64,000 bases of DNA, from positions 124,001-188,000 of the forward strand of contig NZ_MBTG01000011.1 in the NCBI RefSeq assembly GCF_002027705.1, given 5' to 3'. This document shows positions 25,698 through 35,100 of this stretch, one piece after another. A program made the position numbers and the translations under genes. How positions within the stretch are numbered: the stretch's first letter is position 1; every line of letters begins with the position of its first letter. This DNA is from Paenibacillus ferrarius (lineage in GTDB: Bacteria; Bacillota; Bacilli; Paenibacillales; NBRC-103111). Under the pieces are notes generated by a model. The model worked only from the letters and a program-made list of their open reading frames with translations, searched no databases and was not told the origin of the DNA.

Positions 25698-27689
25698 ATG
25701 AAGAAAACGATTTGCACCACCAGTCTTGCGGCCGTTCTACTATTATCTACTACGGTAGTTACCGCATGTACCGCACCCAGTGGCGTATCCCCGACACCTG
25801 CTGCAACTGAGAAGGTCAGCTTGGAAGGACCTCGAGATGCCAAGGAAATAGAGACATTTGCAGATGGCGTTTTTGCGGAGAAGATGAAGAAATTTAATAC
25901 CGTTGGTTCTAATTTCGTGGTCGTCACGGATGGGAAAGTGGTGCTTAGCAAAGGTTACGGTTATGCGGACAGGGAAAAGAAAATTCCAGTAGATAAAGAT
26001 ACGGTTTTCCAAATTGGTTCCGTGACAAAGTCATTCACGGCATTGGCTGCCATGCAGTTGGTCGATAAGGGGAAAATGGATTTAAAACACGATATTCAAG
26101 AATACTTGGGAGGAATGAAGGTTCCGAATACAACGGGCAAAAAGCTGACGATGTTTGATCTGCTTACTTATTCAAGTGGCGTTGATTTGCCGGATATCGT
26201 CACGGATATGTCTACAGAATATGTGAATAAGGATATTTCAATGAAGGAGTACCTCGCTTCGCATATGCCAACTGTTGTCAGACCTCCGGGAGAAGCGTAC
26301 ACGTATGACAATTTTGGATTTTTGCTAGCGGGATATGCCGTAGAGAACGTAATGGGCATGCCATATTCTCAGTATATGGAGAAAAATATTTTCAAACCGT
26401 TGGGCATGACTTCGACGAATGTACGTTTTACCCCTGAACTATTAGGCAGAATGTCTGCTCATTATGGACCCAAAGGCGAGCTGCTTCCCCTGAATGGGTT
26501 TGCTCCAACAGAATGGCCTCAAGGCAGCATGGTCTCGACAGCAGATGACATGGCGAAGTACCTCATTATGCATTTGAGCAAAGGAAAGTATGATGGTAAA
26601 GAAATCGTGAGCCAAAAGGGCATGGAACAAATGCAAACCTATCAATTGTTTGCTGATAAGACGATTCCGATCACAACGATTGGATTTGAAGGCTATTTCC
26701 AAGAAAAGATGAATGATCAGCATGTCATTCTCAAAGGAGGGAATGTTCCAGGGCATTCTTCTTTGGTTGCTATTCTGCCAGAGAAGAATACAGCATTGTA
26801 CATGTCCTACAGCAACGACTCCATGATGAGTCTTGACGTGTATGAGGAATTTATGAATCATTATTATCCGAGAAAAGCAGAAACTCCAAAGCCAACCTAC
26901 GCGACAATCAATGAGCAGCAAGCCCAAGATTACGTGGGATTATACCAAAACACGCGTCTTGCTGCCATAAGGACTCAAGTTTCATATTCGGATGGGAAAT
27001 TAGTTTTGGAGACAGGAACTACTGGCAAGCATACGCTGAAAATGATCCATCCTTTATTATTTGAAGATGAATCAGGGATTAAATTGACGTTTAATAAAGA
27101 TGAAGCGGGCCATATTGCCTATTTGTATTACATGCATCCCGCAATAGACATCGTAGCTTATGCGCAAAAAGTTAACATTAGTTCACCATTTTCTGATGTA
27201 CCTGCGGATAGCAAATATAAGTCATATATTAATAATCTTCATGCTTTGAAAGTCATGAGCGGAAAATCAGCCAACCTCTTCGATCCCGAAGGAACGATGA
27301 CACAGAAAGAATTCTCAGAAGTGCTGCTGCGTGCTCAAGGGTGGCAGAACATGCCCTACGCGGTTGAGCCGAATAAGAAGCAGATGATGACAGGACTGCC
27401 TGATTATCAGCCGAATTCGCCTATCACTAGACAAATGGCGGCGGTCATGATCCAAAACCTGAAACATGCTGCGCCTGGAACTAATGTCAAATTGAGTGGC
27501 GAAACGGATTCTTGGGCAGTTGAAGCCATCACGGCTCTTGTTTCCCAAGGTATCATAGATCCGGATACGAAGATAAAAACAGACGCTTCCATAGACTTCC
27601 GTTCCAAGCAGCTTCTGAAGCGTCAAGAAGCCAGTGCGTTGTTGGATCAAGCTTTTGATTACTATTCCTTGCCGATCATCCATCGTTGA
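25698..27689 (+). CDS. Beta-lactamase-fold serine hydrolase lipoprotein with C-terminal SLH-like region
   Basis: 663 residues. The lipobox VVTAC (C24) suggests a lipid-anchored exported protein. Residues 50-395 are a class C beta-lactamase/DD-peptidase fold (PF00144): S108-V-T-K111 catalytic motif, Y203-D-N205, and a GGNVPGHSS third motif in place of KTG. A further domain of about 100 residues, common in these esterases, follows. The last 165 residues look like degenerate SLH repeats (SSPFSDVPADSKYKSYINN, MTQKEFSEVLLRAQGW). Likely substrates are peptidoglycan or D-amino acid peptides or esters; true beta-lactamase activity is not shown. AAGGAG precedes the ATG by 10 bases. Confidence 0.85.
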   Translation: MKKTICTTSLAAVLLLSTTVVTACTAPSGVSPTPAATEKVSLEGPRDAKEIETFADGVFAEKMKKFNTVGSNFVVVTDGKVVLSKGYGYADREKKIPVDKDTVFQIGSVTKSFTALAAMQLVDKGKMDLKHDIQEYLGGMKVPNTTGKKLTMFDLLTYSSGVDLPDIVTDMSTEYVNKDISMKEYLASHMPTVVRPPGEAYTYDNFGFLLAGYAVENVMGMPYSQYMEKNIFKPLGMTSTNVRFTPELLGRMSAHYGPKGELLPLNGFAPTEWPQGSMVSTADDMAKYLIMHLSKGKYDGKEIVSQKGMEQMQTYQLFADKTIPITTIGFEGYFQEKMNDQHVILKGGNVPGHSSLVAILPEKNTALYMSYSNDSMMSLDVYEEFMNHYYPRKAETPKPTYATINEQQAQDYVGLYQNTRLAAIRTQVSYSDGKLVLETGTTGKHTLKMIHPLLFEDESGIKLTFNKDEAGHIAYLYYMHPAIDIVAYAQKVNISSPFSDVPADSKYKSYINNLHALKVMSGKSANLFDPEGTMTQKEFSEVLLRAQGWQNMPYAVEPNKKQMMTGLPDYQPNSPITRQMAAVMIQNLKHAAPGTNVKLSGETDSWAVEAITALVSQGIIDPDTKIKTDASIDFRSKQLLKRQEASALLDQAFDYYSLPIIHR

Positions 27690-27708
27690 GAACGATTATC
27701 GGTATACT

Positions 27709-27748
27709 TGGGGCTTCGCAATCTTTTTTCGCGAGGCTCTTTCTTTTT
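27709..27748 (+). terminator. Intrinsic terminator after the serine hydrolase gene
   Basis: GGGCTTCGC pairs with GCGAGGCTC, followed by TTTCTTTTT. Confidence 0.65.
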
Positions 27749-27828
27749 ATAGCAATCGGATTTATAGTAATTGTGTTCTCTGTGCAGAAAATGGATACTT
27801 GCAATAAGCTTTAAGGAGACATGAGCCG

Positions 27829-28962
27829 ATGATTCGTGTAATGCTTGTTGATGATGAAGAAGATTCGCTGGATTTGTTGGAAATTTTGCTCGGACAAATT
27901 GGAAACATTCAGGTAGTTGGAAGGTATATCAATCCGATTCAAGCGATTAAAGCTTTGGGCAAATCACATGTAGATGCCGTGTTCCTGGATATTCATATGC
28001 CGGGAATGAAGGGCACGGAAGCTGCCAGAAAAATCAGAAGCATGATCCCTCAAATGCCGATCATATTCACAACAGCATATGCGGAATACGCGATTGAAGC
28101 GTTTGAAATTCAATCGACTGACTACCTGCTGAAGCCATTTACGAGAGATAGATTGCAAAACACGGTTGCGCGTATTAAATCGTTATCCGATTCCATCATT
28201 CAGGCACGTCAGCACGAAAGCATGACCCCAACCGTCTATTGTTTGGGAGGCTTCCATATTGGATTGCCAGGTGACGCGAACAAGGTGCTGACGTGGAAAA
28301 CGAAGAAGGAAAAGGAGCTTTGCGCATTTCTCATTCATTATGCAGGAAAATCGGTGAATACGGCATCAATTATTGAGGCGTTATGGCCGGGGTACGATCT
28401 GAACAAGGCAAAAACGTATTTGTATACGTGCCTGTCCTATTTAAGGAGAAGCTTGGCGGAACATCATATTCCGATCTATATAAGCAAAGCGGATCAAGGA
28501 TTCGTCGCTGTATTGGACGGGGCCACGGTCGATGTAACCGAATTTGAGCAGCTGCTGAGCAGAATCTTGGCTGAAGATGTACTGGATGAAAGGACTTACG
28601 GCAAAATGAACCAGAAGTACACTGGCGAATATATGGAAGCTTGCGATTTCAGTTGGGCCACCGCCAGACAGTTGGAGATCAAAGCCTCGTATGTTCGCGC
28701 GCTCCGTAAATGGTACGCGTATTTCCAAAGTCAGAGCAATCCTATACTTGCGGTGGACAGCATGCAAAAGCTGTTATCGCTTGCCCCTGATTCCGAGATC
28801 GACGGACGCGAGTTGATCAAGCTGCATCTGAAGATGAGCAATCGAAATGAGGCGCATCGAGTCTGCTTGCAATTGGAACAAGCGGTGCGCGTTCAATTGG
28901 GAGCAGAGCTTGAGGAAGAGACATTGCGGCTATTCCAACAAACGAAAGAGCAAGTCCAATGA
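27829..28962 (+). CDS. Response regulator with SARP-like output (REC, winged helix, BTAD)
   Basis: 377 residues. Receiver domain 1-120 with LVDDEE, phospho-acceptor D54 (FLDIHMPG), T/A switch (FTTAYAE) and K in LLKPF. A winged-helix DNA-binding region (about 140-235, ALWPGYDLNKAKTYLYTCLSYLRR) and a helical BTAD domain (about 245-375) follow, the arrangement of SARP-type activators. The next gene, overlapping by 4 bp (ATGA), is its probable partner kinase. Direct repeats with SARP-like geometry lie before the SLH gene downstream, a plausible target. Confidence 0.9.
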   Translation: MIRVMLVDDEEDSLDLLEILLGQIGNIQVVGRYINPIQAIKALGKSHVDAVFLDIHMPGMKGTEAARKIRSMIPQMPIIFTTAYAEYAIEAFEIQSTDYLLKPFTRDRLQNTVARIKSLSDSIIQARQHESMTPTVYCLGGFHIGLPGDANKVLTWKTKKEKELCAFLIHYAGKSVNTASIIEALWPGYDLNKAKTYLYTCLSYLRRSLAEHHIPIYISKADQGFVAVLDGATVDVTEFEQLLSRILAEDVLDERTYGKMNQKYTGEYMEACDFSWATARQLEIKASYVRALRKWYAYFQSQSNPILAVDSMQKLLSLAPDSEIDGRELIKLHLKMSNRNEAHRVCLQLEQAVRVQLGAELEEETLRLFQQTKEQVQ

Positions 28963-31900
28963 GAAAAAAAGTTGCGGCAGCGCTTATCACGTTATCTCTG
29001 TTGATTGCAACCTATGGGCTTTTGTTAAGCTATTTCTCTTTCCATAAAATGCCAATGCCTGTAGCGGCGAATGGGGCTATGGACTTAACCGCTTGGCAAT
29101 TCGAGGAGGATGGAGTCGTTCGGTTGGATGGACAGTGGGAGCTGTATCCGGATCAACTGCTTACTCGCCAGCCTTCGCTCTCTTCTGCTGCAACAGGGGG
29201 ATTAACGCCTGAGATGATTCAGGTCCCCGGATCATGGTTAAAACAGATGGATGCGATTGACATGGCGACCTACCGATTACAGATCCAGATCAGTGATGCA
29301 AGCGCGGTGTATGGATTGAAAACAGCGTCTGTCCTGATTTCCAATCGACTCATCGTCAATGGTCAAATCGTCGGATCCAGCGGGAATCCTGCAGATAAGC
29401 AGCATTACTACGCGCTTAACAAACCGTATGTCAGCTATTTCACGTTGCAGCCGGGCTGGAATGAAATTCTGGTTCAGGTGGCCAACTATGAATTTCGTGT
29501 AGGCAGCGGGATTGGCGAATCGCTTCTCTTGGGCAAGGCTGAGCAAATTGCCGTGCTTCGCGATCGAGCGACAGCTCATGATTGGATCGCGTTAACCGCC
29601 TTCCTGATCATGGGATTATATTTTATCGGATTGTTTTCTCAACGAAGAAACGATTATTCTCTTGCGGTATTTGGCATCGTTTGTGTATGTATTGCTGCAT
29701 TTACAAGCGTCAGTGGTGAGAGAGTACTATTTGATGCGGTCGGTCCGTTTCCGTTCTGGCTTTATTTCCGAATCCAGATGGTTTCGACAGTTGGCGTAGG
29801 CGTTGGATTTTTCCTATATATATATACCGCTTTCAGGCCCTACTGCTTTAAATGGCTCACTCGAGGCGGGCTGGCCACAGGAGTGATACTTGCCCTGCTG
29901 CATATCGGCTTCGCCTCCCAGCTTACAACAGGACCGCTTCGTCAATTGACGTCGTTTTACGTTACTTTCGCGTTGCTGTATGCAACATATGTATTCGTAT
30001 ATACGGCCTTGCACAATGTAGCGGGCAGCGGGTATTTGGCAGTGGCGGCAATGGCGTTGAACGCGCTGGTGCTGAACCAGAATATGAACGTTTACTTCGG
30101 CGTGCCGATCTATTCGCTTGCGCCGGTTGAACCTTTTCTTGTTCTGCTGATGCTTGCGCTCTTGATGTCGCTCCGGTTCTCGAATGCTTTCCAAAAAATT
30201 GAGGAGCTGTCCGGACAATTGATTCAAGCAGACAAGTTGAAAGACGATTTTCTGGCCAGAACCTCGCATGAATTCAAGACGCCGCTTCACGGCGTGATGA
30301 ATATTTCCCGGTCCATGCTGGACGATGCCATGCATCCGCCAACTGCCGAACAGCGGGAAAAGCTTCAGTTGATTACCGACATTACGAGGAAGCTTTCGCA
30401 GCTTGTGTATGACATCTTGGACTTATCCAAGCTGAAGCTGGGTGAACTAAGAATCATTCCAGCGCCGATCGATGTTCGTTCAGTCGCTGAGGTGCAAGTG
30501 CGCTTCTATTCCTATCTGTGCACGGAAAGCCATATTCAACTGGTCAACCATGTGCCTGCACAGCTGCCATCGGCTTATGCCGATGAAATCCGTCTGAGCC
30601 AGGTTATTGGTAATTTGCTGGACAATGCGATCAAACATACGGAGAGCGGAATGATAGTCATTACTGGGAGGGAGCATGAAGGCAGGCTGGAAATTGCGGT
30701 GCACGATACAGGCAAAGGCATCGACCCCCAAGACATTCCATTCATTTTTGAACCATTCAAATCGTTCGAGGGAGATCAGCAGCGCGGCTTCGGATTAGGA
30801 CTACCGATCGCGAAGCAACTGGTCGAACTGCAAAAGGGTGCGCTTTGGGTTGCTTCCACACCTGGAGTCGGTTCGACCTTTACATTCACTCTTCCGATCG
30901 CCGATCAGCGAAGAGATTCAACATTGCCGTTGTCCTATTCAAGTCCACAGGTCATGCCAAGGGAAACTGAATATTCCTTCGTTACGCCTTATCACACCAA
31001 TCAGAGCGGCAAGCATACGGTTCTTATTGTCGACGATCAGTACGTGAACTTGAAAGTTTTATTGGACACGCTTCGAGTCCTCGACTATCGCGTGATTGCC
31101 GTCAAAAATGGGTACGAGGCGCTGGAGCAGATTGATCAATCGGGCAGAATTGATCTCGTCATTCTCGATCTGATGATGCCGGGCATGTCTGGCTATGAAG
31201 TGTGTCAGGAGATTCGCAAACGATACTCGCTGCTGGAACTGCCTGTTCTGATGGTGACGGCAGCCATTCAACCCCAAGATAAGGTGGCCGCATTCCAAGC
31301 GGGGGCAAACGATTACTTGCCGAAACCGTTTGATCTGGAGGAGCTTAGAGCAAGAATCGGCAGCTTGCTCGCGATGAAGGAATCGCTCAGTCGGGCGGTC
31401 CACATGGAAGTGGCATTTTTGCAATCGCAGATCAAACCTCACTTTTTGTATAACGTGCTGAACAGTATTGTGGCATCAAGCTATAAGGATTTGGAGCGAT
31501 CACGGAAGATGATCACCGATCTTGCTGATTACTTGCGAGGAAGCTTTCGGTTCAGCAACGCGGAGAGAAGCATCGGGTTTGCAGAAGAATTCAGCCTCAT
31601 TCGAACGTATGTTGAGATTGAACGAGCCCGATTCAAAGATCGTATTCGCTTCGAATATGATATCGCAGAAGCTGCCTATGGATTGCGCATGCCGCCGCTT
31701 CTGTTGCAGCCGCTTGTAGAAAATGCGATCCGTCACGGCATCGGTGATCGCATTGAAGGCGGTACGGTAACGTTGACGGCGGAAGAGTCCGATGGAAAAT
31801 GGCGGTTCGTCGTAGCCGACGACGGCGTCGGGATCGCACCTGAACGAGTGAAGACGCTGCTTGAACGATCCGGAACAGAGGAGCCGCAAGGGGTCGGCTT

Positions 31901-32012
31901 ACGGAATATTAACAAGCGGTTGAAATACGAATATGGCATTTCACTGGAGCTGGAAAGCGTACCAGGACGTGGTACGAGAGTCACTATATGCATCCCTGCT
32001 TCGTCGGTTTAA
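28959..32012 (+). CDS. Giant hybrid sensor kinase: 7TMR-DISM, HisKA/HATPase, REC, LytS-type kinase
   Basis: 1017 residues. An N-terminal helix, an extracellular beta-sandwich sensor (about 45-205), then seven membrane helices (about 210-405), as in 7TMR-DISM receptors. Kinase 1 has H437 (SHEFKTPLHG), DNAIKHTESG, DTGKGI and GFGLGL. A receiver domain follows with D737 (LVILDLMMPG) and LPKPFD. A second, LytS/YesM-type kinase has H828 (QIKPHFLYN), LVENAIRHGI, DDGVGI and GVGLRNINKRL. Two complete catalytic kinase units in one chain are uncommon. It is translationally coupled to the SARP-like regulator. Confidence 0.9.
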   Translation: MRKKVAAALITLSLLIATYGLLLSYFSFHKMPMPVAANGAMDLTAWQFEEDGVVRLDGQWELYPDQLLTRQPSLSSAATGGLTPEMIQVPGSWLKQMDAIDMATYRLQIQISDASAVYGLKTASVLISNRLIVNGQIVGSSGNPADKQHYYALNKPYVSYFTLQPGWNEILVQVANYEFRVGSGIGESLLLGKAEQIAVLRDRATAHDWIALTAFLIMGLYFIGLFSQRRNDYSLAVFGIVCVCIAAFTSVSGERVLFDAVGPFPFWLYFRIQMVSTVGVGVGFFLYIYTAFRPYCFKWLTRGGLATGVILALLHIGFASQLTTGPLRQLTSFYVTFALLYATYVFVYTALHNVAGSGYLAVAAMALNALVLNQNMNVYFGVPIYSLAPVEPFLVLLMLALLMSLRFSNAFQKIEELSGQLIQADKLKDDFLARTSHEFKTPLHGVMNISRSMLDDAMHPPTAEQREKLQLITDITRKLSQLVYDILDLSKLKLGELRIIPAPIDVRSVAEVQVRFYSYLCTESHIQLVNHVPAQLPSAYADEIRLSQVIGNLLDNAIKHTESGMIVITGREHEGRLEIAVHDTGKGIDPQDIPFIFEPFKSFEGDQQRGFGLGLPIAKQLVELQKGALWVASTPGVGSTFTFTLPIADQRRDSTLPLSYSSPQVMPRETEYSFVTPYHTNQSGKHTVLIVDDQYVNLKVLLDTLRVLDYRVIAVKNGYEALEQIDQSGRIDLVILDLMMPGMSGYEVCQEIRKRYSLLELPVLMVTAAIQPQDKVAAFQAGANDYLPKPFDLEELRARIGSLLAMKESLSRAVHMEVAFLQSQIKPHFLYNVLNSIVASSYKDLERSRKMITDLADYLRGSFRFSNAERSIGFAEEFSLIRTYVEIERARFKDRIRFEYDIAEAAYGLRMPPLLLQPLVENAIRHGIGDRIEGGTVTLTAEESDGKWRFVVADDGVGIAPERVKTLLERSGTEEPQGVGLRNINKRLKYEYGISLELESVPGRGTRVTICIPASSV

Positions 32013-32032
32013 CAGCACTATGCCGATTTACC

Positions 32033-32080
32033 TAACAGGTTCTCATCGATTTCAGATGGGGCCTGTTTGATTTTGGTGAA
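32033..32080 (+). terminator. Probable terminator after the hybrid kinase gene
   Basis: AACAGG pairs with CCTGTT around an inner CATC/GATG stem, followed by TGATTTTGG; the T-run is short. Confidence 0.45.
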
Positions 32081-32091
32081 AATTGTCGATT

Positions 32092-32125
32092 TTTAAGGTT
32101 TCTTTAAGGTGCACTCGGATATGCT
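32092..32125 (+). promoter_or_regulatory. Paired TTTAAGGT direct repeats and promoter before the giant SLH gene
   Basis: TTTAAGGT at 32092-32099 and 32103-32110 repeat with an 11-bp period; a possible -10 TATGCT (32120-32125) starts nine bases after the second copy. SARP-family activators are known to bind heptamer direct repeats at 11-bp spacing about 8 bases before the -10, so this is a likely operator for the SARP-like regulator encoded upstream. Confidence 0.5.
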
Positions 32126-32181
32126 TAGCTAGAAAATGCGATATTTGAGAAAGAACGATGTTCAGGAGAGGAAGATGCGTT

Positions 32182-35100
32182 TTGATCCCGAAGAAAAGCC
32201 AAGGAAAGAGAAAGAATAAAGATAGAATTCGTAGAACGGCTTATCTATTGCTCGCCGTTATCCTTTGGATATCGCTTCTTTCTAGCGGTGGCGGCAACGC
32301 CTGGGCAGCGTCCGGCTGGTCGATGATCGACGGCGGTGGATCTAACGGCCTTAACGTAAATTCAGCCAATCGGGCGGAATACCCTGCCATGGCCGTATGG
32401 AAGGGCGAAGTTTATGTCGCCTGGCAAGAAAAAGTCGTTCCGGGCGTAACCGCCAATCAAATCAGAGTCAAGAAATATAACGGCACGAATTGGGTTAGCG
32501 TCGACGGCAACGGTACGAACGGATTAAATATGAACTCGGCTAAAGTGGGAACGAGGCCGACTCTGGCCGTATTTAACGGTTCTTTATATCTCTCATGGGT
32601 CGAAGCGGTTACATCGTCCAATGGTCAAATTCGGGTCAAGAAATATAACGGCGGAATCTGGACAAACGCCGAAGGGGAAAGCACGACCGGAATTAACGTC
32701 GATCCGACGAAGGATGCTATCTTTCCTGCTTTGGTTGAATACAATAATGCTTTGTATGCGTCGTGGTCTGAAGCGGGTAAAATTTACGTTAAGAAGTATA
32801 ACGGCGAGGAGTGGACGAGCGTCGACGGAGGCCCGAACGGATTAAATATAAATCAATCCGGACTCGCGGCATATCCTGCTTTGGCCGTATTGGGGAATGA
32901 TTTAATCGCGGTCTGGTCCGAAGTATCCGGGACTACTTATCAGCTCCGAGCGAAAAAGTATAGCGGGACAAGCTGGACGATAATAGACGGAGGAACGACC
33001 GGGTTAAATATGGTTAGCGGGAAAAGCGCGCTCTACCCGTCAGTAGCCGCGATCGACGGCGCCTTGTACTTAGCTTGGAATGAACCGGTCGATTCGGCGA
33101 CGGATGACCAAATACGGGTGAAGAAATACGACGGCAACGCTTGGTCAAGTATTGACGGCGGAGGGAAGTATGGAATCAACGTGAATTCCGCATTCCGAGC
33201 CAATTATGTGAAATTAACGACGTTTAATCATGATGTATATGCGGTGTGGCAAGAAAATTCCGGAATGGTAGGATCAACTGCCGTTTTTAAAATTCGCGCA
33301 AAGAAGTATGACGGTACGTCCTGGATGAGCGCCGAAGCCGGCAGCAACGGTTTGATTGTGGATTCTTCGAAAGTTGCCAATTATCCTGCCGTGACCGCGC
33401 TAAACAACGTTTTATACGTTGCGTGGCAGGAGAAAAACAGTACGATTGAACAACTTCGGGCGGCTAACTATGCGGTACCCGTACCTCCAGCCGTTAACGG
33501 CGTAACCGTCACTCCCGGCACGGCGAGCGTCGCGCAAGGCGGAAGCAGGCAGCTGACGGTTGCGGTCGACGCGGTGGGAGGAGCGGCGACGACGGTCACA
33601 TGGACGAGTAGCGACGCTAGTAACAAGGTGGCAGTCAGCGGCGCGGGGAACGTAACCGTTGCGGCTGATGCCACGCTAGGAGATTATACAATCACAGCGA
33701 TCTCGACGGTGGATAATAGCAAAAAAGGAACAGCGACGATAACCGTCACGGCTATGCCGCCGGCTGTCAACAGCGTAACCGTTAGCCCAAGCACCGCAAG
33801 CGTGGTGCAAGGAGGAAGCAAGCAGCTTACAGCTTCGGTAGATGCGGTAGGCGGAGCGGCGACGACGGTCATGTGGACAAGCAGCGACTCCAGCAATAAG
33901 CTGGCGGTGGATAGCGCAGGGAATGTAGACGTCGCAGCGGACGCCACGCTTGGAAATTATACGATCACGGCGACCTCGACAGTTAATAATAGCAAAAAAG
34001 GAACAGCGACGATAACCGTCACGGCAGCGCCAGCTATCAACAGCGTAACCGTCAGCCCAACCACGGCAAGCGTGGTGCAGGGAGGAAGCAAGCAGCTCAC
34101 AGCTTCGGTAGATGCAGTGGGCGGAGCGGCAACGACGGTCGCGTGGACGAGCAGCGACTCCAGCGACAAGGTGGCTGTGGATAGCGCAGGGAATGTAACT
34201 GTAGCGACGGATGCTGAGCCTGCTGATTATACGATCACGGCGACCTCGACAGTGAATAATAGCAAAAAAGGAACAGCGACGATAACCGTCACGGCAGCGC
34301 CTGCTATTAATAGTGTAACCGTCAGCCCAACCACGGCAAGCGTGGTGCAGGGAGGAAGTAAGCAGCTCACAGCTTCGGTAGATGCAGTGGGCGGAGCGGC
34401 GACAACGGTCGCATGGGCGAGCAGCGACTCCAGCGACAAGGTGGCGGTGGACAGTGCAGGGAACGTGACCGTGGCGGCGGGCACTGCGCTGGGCGATTAT
34501 ACGATCACAGCCACTTCGACGGTGGATAACAGCAAAAAAGGAACGGCGACGATCACGGTCACCGCTGCGCCTGTTATCAGCAGCGTAACCGTGAGCCCAA
34601 GCACCGCAAGCGTGGTGCAGGGAGGAAGCAAGCAGCTCACAGCTTCGGTAGATGCAGTGGGCGGAGCGGTAACGACGGTCACGTGGACGAGCAACGACGC
34701 CAAAGTGGCGGTAGACAACGCGGGGAACGTGACCGTGGCGGCGAACACTGCGCTGGGCGATTATACGGTCACAGCATCCTCGACAGTCGATAACAGCAAA
34801 AAAGGAACAGCGACGATAACCGTCACGGCAGCTCCCGCTATCAACAGTGTCACCGTCAGCCCAAGCACCGCAAGCGTGGTGCAGGGAGGAAGCAAGCAGC
34901 TCACAGCTTCGGTAGATGCAGTGGGCGGAGCGGTGACGACAGTAACATGGAAGAGCAACGACGCCAAAGTGGCGGTAGACAGCGCGGGGAACGTGACCGT
35001 GGCGGAGGACACTGCGCTGGGCGATTATACGGTCACAGCATCCTCGACAGTGGATAACAGCAAAAAAGGAACAACGACGATAACCGTCACGGCAGCATCT

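Noticed and set aside
25698..27689. Functional beta-lactamase resistance gene
   Set aside because: The fold and SxxK/YxN motifs fit, but the KTG-type motif is HSS and the C-terminus is SLH-like, which is more typical of esterases or D-peptidases.
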